A DNA stretch of 64,000 nt from Actinopolyspora biskrensis (lineage in GTDB: Bacteria; Actinomycetota; Actinomycetes; Mycobacteriales; Pseudonocardiaceae), in the NCBI RefSeq assembly GCF_013408175.1, contig NZ_JACBYW010000010.1:1-64000 (forward strand). Reading direction: 5' to 3'. The notes beneath the pieces are model-generated. The model saw only the letters and a list, made by a program, of their open reading frames with translations, had not been told where the DNA came from and made no database searches. The translations under genes were made by a program, and so were the position numbers. This document shows, piece after piece, positions 41,797 through 50,710 of the stretch (the stretch's first letter is position 1; the number at the start of each line of letters is the position of its first letter).

Positions 41797-42654
41797 ATGG
41801 ATTCCGGGCAGGACGCAGCAGGAGCGCGCGGGGAGCAGGAGAGCGGCGCGGTCGCGGTACAGGTCCGTTCGCTCGGTGGTTGGCCGATACCGGACGCGGT
41901 GCTGACCGTCACCGACGGATCGGGTGCGCAGCGCGGGCGTGTTCACGCCGACGCGGAGGGCCTCGCGCGTGCGGACGGTCTCGCCGAGGGGCGTTACACG
42001 GCGATCGTCACCGCCCTGGGGCACCAGCCCACCGCGCGGACGGCGATGGTGCGCTCCGGCCACGAGGCTGCGCTCGGCACCGTCGAGCTGTCCCCGGTCA
42101 GTGGTGGTGAGCTGCCCGAGCCCGGAGTCTGGCGCATCGACCCGGAGCACTCCTCGATCCGGGCCACGGCGCAGCACCTCGGGATAAGCAGCATCCACGG
42201 CCGGTTCAACGGGTTCGGCGGCGAGATCAGGATGGCCCGTCCCGTGGAGTCCTCCCGGGTGGAGGTGCGGATCGACGCCTCGAGCGTGGACACGGGCAAC
42301 GAGCAGCGCGACCAGCACCTGCGCAGCGCCGACTTCCTCGACGCGGCCAACCACCCCGAGATCCTCTTCGAGGTGACGGGGATCGGCCGGCGGCAGGACG
42401 ACAACTGGGACCTGGTGGGGCGGCTCACGCTGTGCGGAGTGACGCGCGACGTCCGGCTGGAGACCCGGTTCGCCGGGACCGGCCCGGACCCCTGGGGCGG
42501 CACGCGTGCCTCCGCCACGGCCACGACCCTGCTGCGCAGGGAGGATTTCGCGATGACCTTCAACCAGTCGTTGAGCACCGGGATAGCCGCGATCGGGACC
42601 ACGCTGCGGATCGACATCGACGTGCAGGCCGTGCTGGCGGAGAGGACCGGTTGA
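41797..42654 (+). CDS. YceI family protein with an N-terminal carboxypeptidase-regulatory-like module
   Basis: 285 residues. Residues about 20-100 are a beta-sandwich module (AVQVRSLGGWPIPDAVLTVTDGSGAQRGRVHADAEG, then LAEGRYTAIVTALGHQP) like those at the end of the upstream pump. Residues about 105-280 form a YceI lipocalin-like domain (PGVWRIDPEHSSIRATAQHLGISSIHGRFNGFGGEI; LRSADFLDAANHPEILFEVTGI; GTTLRIDIDVQAVL), which binds isoprenoid-like lipids in known structures. There is no signal peptide, so it is probably cytosolic. It lies 78 bp after the pump, likely the same operon. The shared modules suggest a common partner. Confidence 0.85.
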   Translation: MDSGQDAAGARGEQESGAVAVQVRSLGGWPIPDAVLTVTDGSGAQRGRVHADAEGLARADGLAEGRYTAIVTALGHQPTARTAMVRSGHEAALGTVELSPVSGGELPEPGVWRIDPEHSSIRATAQHLGISSIHGRFNGFGGEIRMARPVESSRVEVRIDASSVDTGNEQRDQHLRSADFLDAANHPEILFEVTGIGRRQDDNWDLVGRLTLCGVTRDVRLETRFAGTGPDPWGGTRASATATTLLRREDFAMTFNQSLSTGIAAIGTTLRIDIDVQAVLAERTG

Positions 42655-42742
42655 TCGCGCAGCCGGCCGTGGCCTCCGGGTGGAGCCGGGCTGGAGGACA
42701 CGGCCGGGCGCCGTTCGGGTGCGGAGTTGCCGCGGAGCGAGG

Positions 42743-43603
42743 TCAGCTCCGGTGTTCGAAGGTCAGTTCGACGTCCGAGCCGTGGTAGTAGGTCCGCCCG
42801 GCTCGTTTGACTCTCCGCCACTTCCGTTCACTGGCGAGGCGGTACACGGTGCCGTGCGAGGTGTTCCACAGCCGGGAGACCGTTTCGACGTTCAACCAGC
42901 GGGGACGGGTGTTTCCGCCGTCGTTCGCCCCAGTCGCCCCGAGCCTCCTGCTCAGCTTGAGCCACTGGTGGCCGGACCAGCTGTGCGCGGAGTCGTCCTG
43001 GCAGGTTATCTCGAGCGGAGTGTGCTTCTCCGCCGGATGCAGCAGCGCGACGAGCCTTCCGGCGCAGCTCTTCTCCACGCACGAACCGACGTGCAACCTG
43101 CGGGTGGGGTCGGAGTGGAGCACGTCGCGGGTCTTCCGCACGAGCTGTGCGATCTCGGAGACCAGCTCCGCCGCGGCACTGTGTGAGACCAACCAATCGG
43201 AGTGCTTCACCAGAAACGCCGCCATGTCCGTGACGGTTCTCCGCGGGGCCGCGACCCTCCGCTGCTCCACGACCATGCCCGTCCACGAGCCGAGCACGTG
43301 GAGCACGGAGGTGCGGGCGTCGGACGCCCCCACGTTGAGCGGCAGGGACGGTTCGGAAGTGCCCGCGACCCGCTCGCGGAGTCGGCTCGGGCTGACGGTC
43401 GTTCCTCCGAGGGCGTGGCCGCACGCCCTGTGGAGATCGGGCAGCACGCGAAGCCCGTAGAGCAGCTCGTCCCGGCACCCGCCGCAGAGTTCCGCTGCTG
43501 CCGGGGCGGTCCGGTCGTTGTCCCCCGGGCCGGCTCGGCGGTGGCGTCCGGGACCGGCGCACAGATTTACCGGTGATTTTTCGGAGTCCGTGTTCTGCCA
43601 CAT
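42743..43603 (-). CDS. OvmZ-like zinc-finger/helix-turn-helix protein
   Basis: 286 residues. A cysteine pair CGGC opens a conserved N-terminal part (AELCGGCRDELLYGLRVLPDLHRA), and further cysteines occur in CVEKSCAGRLVALLHP and ITCQDD. The C-terminus resembles a helix-turn-helix/excisionase fold (RWLNVETVSRLWNTSHGTVYRLASERKWRRVKRAGRTYYHG). From memory it matches proteins called OvmZ, found in the oviedomycin (angucyclinone) cluster and widely elsewhere in actinomycetes; function unknown, regulatory role plausible. The ATG at 43603 follows GGGGGAG. It borders the polyketide cluster on the left and may or may not belong to it. Confidence 0.7.
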   Translation of the reverse strand: MWQNTDSEKSPVNLCAGPGRHRRAGPGDNDRTAPAAAELCGGCRDELLYGLRVLPDLHRACGHALGGTTVSPSRLRERVAGTSEPSLPLNVGASDARTSVLHVLGSWTGMVVEQRRVAAPRRTVTDMAAFLVKHSDWLVSHSAAAELVSEIAQLVRKTRDVLHSDPTRRLHVGSCVEKSCAGRLVALLHPAEKHTPLEITCQDDSAHSWSGHQWLKLSRRLGATGANDGGNTRPRWLNVETVSRLWNTSHGTVYRLASERKWRRVKRAGRTYYHGSDVELTFEHRS

Positions 43604-44508
43604 TGCTTGCTCCCCCAGAGTGAGCTGTTGGCGATTGTTCCGCGCACTCCGGGGTGCGCGGCCCGAGTGGAGCTTAGAAACTCCGCGGGCATGTGACAAC
43701 ACCTGTTTTCGGTGTTGCTCGCGGAATTGATCGTCAATTTACCTTCGGTTTTCATTTGACGAAGTTCGGACGTGGTGTTTTCGGAAACTTGAACCGGGAA
43801 CGGTTGACCACGTGGGGGGGTGGCGAAGAATATTGGTGACAACCTGGATTCCGCTGTCCGCAGGGGCGGTGCACAGTGGACGTGCCTCGTGGGAGCTGAG
43901 ATTCGCCCGTCCGGGAAGAAGTGCGGAGGATCGCGCGGCTGGCGGGCTGTGCGGTTTCCGTGCGGTAGTCGGCCCCGGACGTGGATTCCCGCGCATGCGT
44001 CCTCCCGCTGCTCGGGCGCGCGTTCGGTTGTTCAGTCCGGAGGTGGATCGCTCCGAGCTGGTTTCTTCTCGTTTTTAGCCGTGGTTCGTGATTTTCTGGT
44101 GGGATTTCTCGTGGATTCGTGTGCTTCCGGAGGAAGAGTGTGTGACGAGGGCCAGGACATGAGGGTGGGCGACGCCGTTCCGGAGAGGCGGACACGCGGG
44201 CGGACCGGCGAGCGCGTTCGCCGTGAGGGCGCGCGGCCTCCGGAGCGCGTGGTCGAGCAGGACCCGGGTCCGTCCGTGGAGGGGGCGGCCGAGGCGGACG
44301 AGGACCACCTCGTGCGCGGTTACGACTGATCGTCTCTCCGGGGCGCGGAGGTGGAAAGCGCGGTCGTGCCGAGGCCGCAGCGTGGCTCGTCTCCGGCGCC
44401 GACAGCCCTCGCGGGCGGGGGCGGCGTGGTCGCTTGGCTGGTTGATCTCGGATGCGGGGTCCGACGACCTCATCCAAATGTCATGATCAATTGCTGTATT
44501 GGGAAAAC
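43604..44508. other. Long intergenic region left of the polyketide cluster
   Basis: About 0.9 kb. The first 250 bases are AT-rich by local standards (GTTTTCGGTGTTGCTCGCGG, GATCGTCAATTTACC) and hold the OvmZ-like promoter. No frame has clear domain character. The only candidate is a 56-codon frame at 44159-44329 (listed separately). It could be the true edge of the cluster. Confidence 0.5.
44159..44329 (+). CDS. Possible small hydrophilic protein
   Basis: 56 codons from the ATG at 44159: arginine/glutamate-rich, ending DEDHLVRGYD. The phase continues upstream to 43820 without character. A weak AGGAC precedes the ATG. I do not recognise it. It is kept only because its acidic ending looks protein-like, and it may be noise. 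Confidence 0.25.
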   Translation: MRVGDAVPERRTRGRTGERVRREGARPPERVVEQDPGPSVEGAAEADEDHLVRGYD

Positions 44509-44544
44509 ATTGTCACTTGACATGACAATCCAGTGCTCTAGCAT
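44509..44544 (+). promoter_or_regulatory. Promoter with a MarR-type operator
   Basis: ATTGTCA (44509-44515) and TGACAAT (44523-44529) are perfect 7-bp inverted repeats 7 bases apart. The -35 hexamer TTGACA (44517-44522) lies inside the palindrome, and a -10-like TAGCAT (44539-44544) follows after 16 bases. The predicted transcript begins near the in-frame GTG at 44552. MarR binding here would block RNA polymerase. Confidence 0.75.
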
Positions 44545-44593
44545 TGTTGGTGTGAGTGATCAGAGTAAGCCCCTGAACGAGGGGGAGCCGGCC

Positions 44594-45091
44594 ATGGACC
44601 GGCCCGCGTTTCTGCTCTCGGCTCTCGGCCTGCACGTCGCGAGTGACTTCACCGAGAGACTGCGACCGTTCGGGCTGGAGCCGATCAAGTTCGCCCTGCT
44701 CGCGCATCTGAAGTCCGACGAGGGCAGTACTCAGCAGTCCCTCGCGGACGCCCTCGGGGTGCACCGCAACGCGATGGTCGGACTCGTCGACGAGCTCGAG
44801 GAGCAGGAGCTGGTGCAGCGCCGCCCCCATCCCAGCGACCGGCGGGCGAAGGCGCTCTACCTCACCGAGCCCGCTCACGAACTGGTCGAGCGCGGATATC
44901 GCGTGGCGGATGAACAGGACGCGGACCTGCTGTCCGTGCTGGAGGAATCCGAACGCCCCCAGCTGATCTCCCTGCTGCGGCGCGTCGCCGAAGCACGGGG
45001 GGTGAACCCGCAGGCCCACCTGTGCATGACGCAGAACTCCGGACCGGTCAAGCAGCCCCCCACGAACCGAGCGGACGAGGACTCCAAATGA
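44594..45091 (+). CDS. MarR family regulator of the DrrAB-type exporter
   Basis: 165 residues. The winged helix reads EPIKFALLAHLKSDEGSTQQSLADALGVHRNAMVGLVDELEEQELVQRRPHPSDRRAKALYLT (about 25-90; recognition helix HRNAMVGLVDEL). The ATG at 44594 has GGGGGAG six bases upstream. A leaderless start at GTG 44552, which would add MSDQSKPLNEGEPA, is possible because the predicted transcription start is there. The stop overlaps the ABC ATPase gene (ATGA). A perfect palindrome over the -35 box suggests autorepression, relieved by the polyketide product or an intermediate. Confidence 0.88.
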   Translation: MDRPAFLLSALGLHVASDFTERLRPFGLEPIKFALLAHLKSDEGSTQQSLADALGVHRNAMVGLVDELEEQELVQRRPHPSDRRAKALYLTEPAHELVERGYRVADEQDADLLSVLEESERPQLISLLRRVAEARGVNPQAHLCMTQNSGPVKQPPTNRADEDSK

Positions 45092-46053
45092 TCGAATCCA
45101 GTCAACTGACCCGGAAGTTCAGCACGAAGCAGGGCACGGTCGAGGCGGTCCGCGGTGTCGACTTCGAGGTCGCCGAAGGTGAGACGGTCGGTTTCCTGGG
45201 GGCGAACGGCGCCGGGAAGACGACCACGCTCCGGATGCTGACCACACTGCTGGGCCCCAGCTCGGGAACGGCGACCGTCGCGGGGCACGACCTGCGCGAT
45301 GAACCGATCGAGGTGCGCAAGCGCATCGGTTACGTCGCCCAGGCCGGCGGGACCGATCCGCAGACCTCGGTGCGGGAGGAGCTCGCGCTGCAAGCCAGGC
45401 TCTACCGGGTGCCTGCCTCCGAGGTCCCGGAGCGAGTGCGGCGAGTGAGCCACCAGCTCGACCTGTACGACCTGCTGGATCGAGAGGCCGGGGCGCTGTC
45501 CGGGGGGCAACGCCGCAGGTTGGACATCGCGCTGGGACTCATCCACCGGCCGCCGCTGGTGTTCCTGGACGAGCCGACCAGCGGACTCGATCCGCAGGCC
45601 CGCAGCGCGTTGTGGGAACACATCCGGCGACTGCGCGACGAACTCGGAACCACGATCTTCCTGACCACGCACTACCTGGACGAGGCGGACGCGCTCTGCG
45701 ACCGGCTGCTGATCATCGATCAGGGCCGGATCGTGACCGAGGGGTCGCCGGAGGAGCTCAAGAACCGGGTCGCCGGCGACCTGATCACCATCGAACTGCA
45801 GAGCGGGGAGCTGGTGGACCGGGCGAAGGCGCTTCTCGGATCACGGGAGGACGTTCGCGAGCTCGCCACAGTGGGATCGACGCTGCGACTCACGGTGGAG
45901 CGCGGCGAGCAGGCGGTCCTGGACATGCTGCGCGTGCTGGACGGAGCCGAGCTCCAGCCGATCGCCATCAACCTGGCCCGCCCCTCACTCGACCAGGTCT
46001 TCCTGGCCTTCACGGGCCGCTCGTTGCACGACGACCCGGGCGCCACGACCTGA
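45088..46053 (+). CDS. ABC exporter ATPase, DrrA type
   Basis: 321 residues. Walker A GANGAGKTT (about 38-46), Q-loop YVAQAGGTDPQ, ABC signature LSGGQRRRL (about 136), Walker B PLVFLDEPTSGLDP and switch TTHYLDEAD are all intact. The C-terminal 90 residues are the DrrA-type extension (SLDQVFLAFTGRSL). DrrA-DrrB exporters pump anthracyclines and other aromatic products, giving self-resistance. The ATG at 45088 overlaps the marR stop. The permease gene begins 252 bp later, separated by a dispersed repeat, an unusual gap for this pair. Confidence 0.92.
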   Translation: MIESSQLTRKFSTKQGTVEAVRGVDFEVAEGETVGFLGANGAGKTTTLRMLTTLLGPSSGTATVAGHDLRDEPIEVRKRIGYVAQAGGTDPQTSVREELALQARLYRVPASEVPERVRRVSHQLDLYDLLDREAGALSGGQRRRLDIALGLIHRPPLVFLDEPTSGLDPQARSALWEHIRRLRDELGTTIFLTTHYLDEADALCDRLLIIDQGRIVTEGSPEELKNRVAGDLITIELQSGELVDRAKALLGSREDVRELATVGSTLRLTVERGEQAVLDMLRVLDGAELQPIAINLARPSLDQVFLAFTGRSLHDDPGATT

Positions 46054-46081
46054 CCGATGTTCTCCGTTCGAGTCGTCGGCC

Positions 46082-46270
46082 GGCCTGAGGTCTTTCTTCG
46101 GCGCAGGCGGTGCCGAAACGCCCACCCGATCAGTCGGTACCGCCGCGGGGCCTCTCGTGTGCGCTCTCGCGCGGACGGCCCCGAGGTCGGGCAGGCCGCT
46201 ACCCGAGGTCGGAGGCACCCGCTCACGAGACCGCGGGAGGTTCCGCCCAGCGAGCCACCTACGACAGGGA
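46082..46270 (-). repeat. Dispersed intergenic repeat inside the drrA-drrB operon
   Basis: Read on the minus strand: GGGCGGAACCTCCCGCGGTC then TCGTGAGCGGGTG (46221-46254), GACCTCGGGTAGCGGCCTG (46191-46212), GGCCCCGCGGCGG (about 46140-46155), then GGGCGTTTCGGCACCGCC followed by TGCGCCGAAG-N3-GACCTC (46088-46125). It contains the blocks of the hisG-side copy in the same order and is the most complete copy I see. Confidence 0.65.
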
Positions 46271-46305
46271 AGAACAGAAAACTTTAGTGAGCGAGGAGAG
46301 CTCCG

Positions 46306-47070
46306 TTGGAACTGTTGCTGGATACCCGCCTGATTTTCGGCCGCTACATGCGGCAGCTGATGCGCAACAAGATCGCTCTTACGTTCGGGGTGCTGCAACC
46401 CCTGCTCTACCTCGGTTTCTTCGGGCCGTTGCTGACCCGGATGCCGGGGTCCGGAGCACTCTACGACGGCCAGAGCGTCTGGCAGGGGTTCGTGCCCGGG
46501 ATGCTCGTCATGCTGGGGCTGTTCGGCTCGGCCTTCGCCGGGTTCGGCATCATCGGCGAGCTGCGTCTGGGCGTCGTTGAAAGGATGCGAGTGACACCGG
46601 CCAGCAGGCTGGCGCTGCTCATGGGACGTATAGGCACGGACGTGGTTCGAATCGAGATGCAGGCGGTCCTGCTGTTGCTCGCCGCGTTCGGGTTCGGGCT
46701 GCGTGCCCCCGTCTTCGGGATCCTCATCTCGCTCGGGATCCTCGGTCTGATCACCGGTTGTATCGCGTCACTGTCCTATGCCATCGCGCTGTTCGCCCGC
46801 GAGGAGAACTCCTTCGCCCCGCTGCTGAACGCCGTGCTGCTGCCGTTGGTGCTGCTCTCGGGCATTCTGCTGCCGATGTCCTTGGCTCCGGGCTGGCTGA
46901 ACGCGCTGGCGCACATGAGCCCGTTCCTGTACGTCGTGAACGGGCTGCGGGACGCCTTCGTGGGGGACTACGGTTCGTCCGCCATGCTGGTCGGGTTGTT
47001 CGTGACGTTCGTGTTCACGGCGGTTTCGCTCACGGTCGGTGCGCTGACCTTCCGCCGGGAGAACGCCTGA
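46306..47070 (+). CDS. ABC exporter permease, DrrB type
   Basis: 254 residues with six helices (ABC2_membrane). LIFGRYMRQLMRNKIALTFGVLQPLLYLGFFG opens it, and the conserved GELRLGVVERMRVTPASRLALLMGRI cytoplasmic loop sits near residue 85-110. AREENSFAPLLNAVLLPLVLLSGILLPM and LAHMSPFLYVVNGLRDAFVGDY complete the family pattern. It forms the channel for the DrrA-type ATPase. The TTG at 46306 follows GAGGAG (46291-46296). A repeat separates it from the ATPase gene, so it may be transcribed partly on its own. Confidence 0.9.
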   Translation: MELLLDTRLIFGRYMRQLMRNKIALTFGVLQPLLYLGFFGPLLTRMPGSGALYDGQSVWQGFVPGMLVMLGLFGSAFAGFGIIGELRLGVVERMRVTPASRLALLMGRIGTDVVRIEMQAVLLLLAAFGFGLRAPVFGILISLGILGLITGCIASLSYAIALFAREENSFAPLLNAVLLPLVLLSGILLPMSLAPGWLNALAHMSPFLYVVNGLRDAFVGDYGSSAMLVGLFVTFVFTAVSLTVGALTFRRENA

Positions 47071-47257
47071 CGGGGGAGCCTCCGGGCTGGCGCTTCGGAA
47101 CGCGAGGGGCCGTTCGACCGGGTTGTTCCGCGCGGTTCGGTTCGGGTACGTCGGTCGGTGCGAGAGCACCAGCACGAACCAGCAGGTCGGACTCGCACAT
47201 CGTAGTCGTTCGGTGGAACTTCCAAGCGGAGGGCAGCTCCGTCGATTGTGGGAATAC

Positions 47258-48451
47258 ATGCACATAGCGTTTGTTTCAGGACCCGCGCACGGGCACGTCA
47301 ATCCAGCGTTGTCCGTGGTGGAGGAACTGGTGGAACGAGGACACAGGGTTACTTTCGCCACCGGTGCCCCCTTGGTCGGGGCGGTTTCGGAATCCGGAGC
47401 CACACCGGTCGAGATTCCCGCTACGCTCCCTCCCGTGCTGCGTACCAGCAATGAGATGACGGCTGACGACGTGGCCGGCATTCTCGAGCATTCCCTGGAA
47501 GAGATGCCCGGCGTCCTGGGAACGCTGGAGGAGCATTTCGCCGCGGACGTCCCGGACGCCGTGTGCTTCGAGATCATGACGAACGAAGGACAAATGCTCG
47601 CCTACCGGCTCGACGTTCCGGCTGTCAGCTGGATACCCACGTTCGCGGGGAACGAGCACTTCTCGTTGTTCTCCAGGATAGTGTCCGCGGACTTCGACCA
47701 CACGAGTCCCCGGCTGCTGTCCGCGGTGGAGAGGACGGCGGAGATGGCGTCGAGCAACGGCGTCCCGCAGGAACGTGATCCCATCGCGGCACCACCGTGC
47801 GGACTGAACCTTTCCTTGCTGCCGCGCGAGTTCCAGATCGCGGGGGAGACGTTCGACGACCGCGTCCGCTTCGTGGGGCCGTCGCCGAGGAGGAACGGAG
47901 CCGAACGGGACTGGACCCCACCGGACCGCGATGCAGCGGTACTGCTGGTATCGCTCGGCACGGTGGCGAACAGGCGTCCGGACCTGTTCCGCTCCTGCGT
48001 CCGTGTCTTCGCCGGCGGTCCGTGGCACGTCGTGGTGGCGACGGGCGACCTCCCGGCGGACGAGATCGGGGAAGTGCCGGACAACGTGGAACTGCACGAG
48101 TTCGTACCGCAGCTCTCCGTGCTGCGGTACGCCAGCGCTTTCATCTCCCACGCCGGGATGAACTCGGTCATGGAGGCGATGCTGCACCGGGTGCCGGTGC
48201 TGGCCGTGCCGCAGACTCCCGAGCAGCGCACCAATGCCGCCCGCGTGGAGGAACTCGGGCTCGGACGGGTCGTCTGCGAGGAGCTCGACCCTCCGACCCT
48301 GCGTCGTCTCGTGGACGAGGTGGTCGGTGACGAGGTCATCTCCCGGAATCTGGAGTGGATGCGGGAGGCCATCACCCGGAGCGGGGGATGTTCTGCCGCC
48401 GCGGATGCCGTCGAGGGGTACCTGAGCCAGGAGGGGGAACGTGGTGAGTAG
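47258..48451 (+). CDS. MGT/OleD-like UDP-glycosyltransferase, first of a tandem pair
   Basis: 397 residues, GT-B fold. MHIAFVSGPAHGHVNPALSVVEELVERGHRV opens the acceptor domain. The donor domain holds LLVSLGTVANRRPDLF (about 230) and SAFISHAGMNSVMEAMLHRVPVLAVPQTPEQRTNAARVEELG (about 305-345), the UDP-sugar motif of macrolide glycosyltransferases (MGT, OleD). These often inactivate antibiotics with glucose, so self-protection is possible beside a product-decorating role. The ATG at 47258 is the natural start. It overlaps the next glycosyltransferase by 11 bases and is clearly paralogous to it. The acceptor cannot be inferred. Confidence 0.88.
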   Translation: MHIAFVSGPAHGHVNPALSVVEELVERGHRVTFATGAPLVGAVSESGATPVEIPATLPPVLRTSNEMTADDVAGILEHSLEEMPGVLGTLEEHFAADVPDAVCFEIMTNEGQMLAYRLDVPAVSWIPTFAGNEHFSLFSRIVSADFDHTSPRLLSAVERTAEMASSNGVPQERDPIAAPPCGLNLSLLPREFQIAGETFDDRVRFVGPSPRRNGAERDWTPPDRDAAVLLVSLGTVANRRPDLFRSCVRVFAGGPWHVVVATGDLPADEIGEVPDNVELHEFVPQLSVLRYASAFISHAGMNSVMEAMLHRVPVLAVPQTPEQRTNAARVEELGLGRVVCEELDPPTLRRLVDEVVGDEVISRNLEWMREAITRSGGCSAAADAVEGYLSQEGERGE

Positions 48452-49646
48452 GCATTTCGCGTTCGTCGTGCCGGCCGCACATGGACACGTGACCCCGACG
48501 CTGCCGTTGGTCGGGGAACTCCTGCGGAGAGGGCATCGGGTCAGTTGTGCGACGGGGGAGGACTTCGTCGCGGACGTGGCCAGCACCGGTGCGAGGACCG
48601 TCGCGCTCCCGGCGAAGCCGCCTCCGCCGCTGCGCACGGTGGAGGGGAGGCTCAGTATGGACGATTTCCTCAAGATGGCCGATCACTCCAACGCCACCGC
48701 GCGAGCCTGCTTTCCGGTGCTGATGGACCACTTCGAAAGTGATCGCCCGGACTTGGTGTGCTTCGAGACGAGGGATCTCGCAGGCCGCATGTTGGTGGAC
48801 CGCCTGGGGAGTGCCGGAGCGGCACTCGTCCCCACGCTCGCGAGCAACGAGAGCTTTTCGCTGCAGGCCGGTATGGTTCCGAGCTCGTTCGACCCGCAAC
48901 ACCCCGACCTGGTCGAGCTCGGGCGGAAGATGGAGGAATTCACTCGTGCGCACGGTGTATCCACGCCCACGGATCCGTCGGCCGCCGGCACGCCGGACCT
49001 GAACCTCGTGTTCATCCCCAGGGAGTTCCAGGTGCACGGTGACCTCTTCGACGACCGCTTCCGGTTCATCGGTCCCGCAGTGATCGACAGGGATGACACG
49101 GTGCCCGGGCGGGCGGGAGCGGAGGATCGTCCACTGCTGTTCGTGTCCCTGGGGACGGTTTTCAACCAGAACCCCGATTTTTTCCAGTCCTGTGTCGACG
49201 CCTTCAGGAACACCGAGTGGCGTGTCGCCGTGGCCACAGGAGGGAGTGTCGGACCGGAAGAACTGGAGGGAGTTTCCGATAACTTTGATATTCGTCCCCA
49301 CTTCTCGCAGAGCGAGATGCTGAATCGTGCGTCCGCGTTTTTGTCGCACGCGGGGATGAATTCGATCATGGACGCCGTGTACTACGAGGTTCCTCTGCTG
49401 GCGGCGCCGCAGATGCCGGAACAGCAGATCAACGCGAACCGGCTGGAAGAGCTCGGTGCGGGGCGGAGGGTTCGTCCGGACGAGTTCACCGCCGACGGTT
49501 TGTACCGAGCCGTTTCGCGGGTGGCGACCGATGGAGGAATCCGGGAAAACCTCGCGGGAATGCGTGCTGCTCTGGATTCGTGCGGAGGGGCCTCGGAGGG
49601 AGCTGATGCTCTCGAGCGGCGTGTGGATGCGGTTGGTTCGCGCTGA
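48441..49646 (+). CDS. MGT/OleD-like UDP-glycosyltransferase, second of a tandem pair
   Basis: 401 residues, GT-B fold, very like the preceding protein (FAFVVPAAHGHVTPTLPLVGELLRRGHRV; LLFVSLGTVFNQNPDFFQSC; SAFLSHAGMNSIMDAVYYEVPLLAAPQMPEQQINANRLEELG). The same MGT signature is present, so it probably uses a UDP- or dTDP-activated hexose. GTG codons at 48441 and 48444 overlap the end of the first gene, giving coupling. The pair seems to have arisen by duplication. The AT-rich end of its 3' spacer (49740-49810) precedes an NmrA-type reductase. Confidence 0.88.
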   Translation: MVSRHFAFVVPAAHGHVTPTLPLVGELLRRGHRVSCATGEDFVADVASTGARTVALPAKPPPPLRTVEGRLSMDDFLKMADHSNATARACFPVLMDHFESDRPDLVCFETRDLAGRMLVDRLGSAGAALVPTLASNESFSLQAGMVPSSFDPQHPDLVELGRKMEEFTRAHGVSTPTDPSAAGTPDLNLVFIPREFQVHGDLFDDRFRFIGPAVIDRDDTVPGRAGAEDRPLLFVSLGTVFNQNPDFFQSCVDAFRNTEWRVAVATGGSVGPEELEGVSDNFDIRPHFSQSEMLNRASAFLSHAGMNSIMDAVYYEVPLLAAPQMPEQQINANRLEELGAGRRVRPDEFTADGLYRAVSRVATDGGIRENLAGMRAALDSCGGASEGADALERRVDAVGSR

Positions 49647-49856
49647 TGATTCGTCCCTGTGATGGCTGTTCGGGCGGGGCGTCGTCCCGAGCGCGGCGGG
49701 ACGCGGTCATCGACGCTCGGCCGCGGGGCGTACCCGTCGGTGATGGTGGAAACGGTGATGTGTATCCAAATTTCCGCGTCAGGTTTTGTTTTTCTGGTTC
49801 TGTGACTGTTCGGCCCTCGTGGGAATGATTCTCGATTGGTTCGCGGAGGTGTACCG

Positions 49857-50684
49857 ATGATCTTGGTGACTGGTGCCACCGGCAACATCGGCAGTGTGTT
49901 GGTCCGTCAGCTCGCGGAACAGGGGGTTCCGGCGCGTGCGCTGACAAGGGACGCGAAGCGGGCGGTCGTTCCGTCCGGGGTCGACGTGGTCGAGGGAGAC
50001 CTGGGGCAGCCCGAATCGCTGCGTCCGGCCTGGGAGGGCGTGGAATCGCTCTTTCTGCTCCAGACGGGCAACGAGGATACGGAGGCTGTTCTGCGGTCCG
50101 CCCGGGAGGCCGGCGTCAAGCACGTGGTGATGGTCTCGTCGCTGCTCGCGGAGACACATCCCGACTCGCCGATCGGCGGTGGGGCGATCCAGGGCGAGCA
50201 GGTGGTGCGGGACAGCGGGATGTCCTGGACGATCCTGCGCCCCTGGGAGTTCGCCTCGAACGCGTTGTGGTGGGCGCAGGCGATTCGCGAGCAGGGTGTG
50301 GTGCGCGCCGCCGGTGGGGACGCGGGTTCGCCGGTGATCGACCCCGCGGACATCGCTTCGGTGGCGGGCCGGGTTCTTACCGAGCGGACTCACGAGGAGC
50401 GGATCTATTCGCTCACCGGGCCTGCCGAGGTCACTCCGCGCGAGCGGGTTCACAGCATCGGTCGGGTGCTGGGACGCGACCTCGTTTTCGAGGAGATGAC
50501 CGTGGAGGAGGAACGCGAAAGGCTGAAGCAGTTCATGCCGGCTGAAGTGGCCGAGTCGATGGTCGAGAATGATTCCGGTGACGATCAGGGGCCCGGAATC
50601 CGGACCGCTGTGGAGGACGTGACCGGAGCGCCGCCGCGAACATTCGAGCAATGGGCGGCCGACCACGCCGATTCCTTTCGGTGA
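49857..50684 (+). CDS. NmrA-like NAD(P)-binding reductase, copy 1
   Basis: 275 residues. Rossmann motif GATGNIGSVL (residues 7-16) is followed by VDVVEGDLGQPESL. The body has VMVSSLLAETHPDSP and SWTILRPWEFASNALWWA, typical of atypical short-chain reductases of the NmrA/HSCARG group, which lack the YxxxK pair. Such enzymes act in several aromatic polyketide clusters as ketoreductases or quinone reductases. The ATG at 49857 has GGAGG eight bases upstream. A close paralogue lies at 58283. A strong hairpin follows the stop. Confidence 0.85.
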   Translation: MILVTGATGNIGSVLVRQLAEQGVPARALTRDAKRAVVPSGVDVVEGDLGQPESLRPAWEGVESLFLLQTGNEDTEAVLRSAREAGVKHVVMVSSLLAETHPDSPIGGGAIQGEQVVRDSGMSWTILRPWEFASNALWWAQAIREQGVVRAAGGDAGSPVIDPADIASVAGRVLTERTHEERIYSLTGPAEVTPRERVHSIGRVLGRDLVFEEMTVEEERERLKQFMPAEVAESMVENDSGDDQGPGIRTAVEDVTGAPPRTFEQWAADHADSFR

Positions 50685-50710
50685 ACCCCGGGTGTGACCT
50701 GCTGTTTTCA

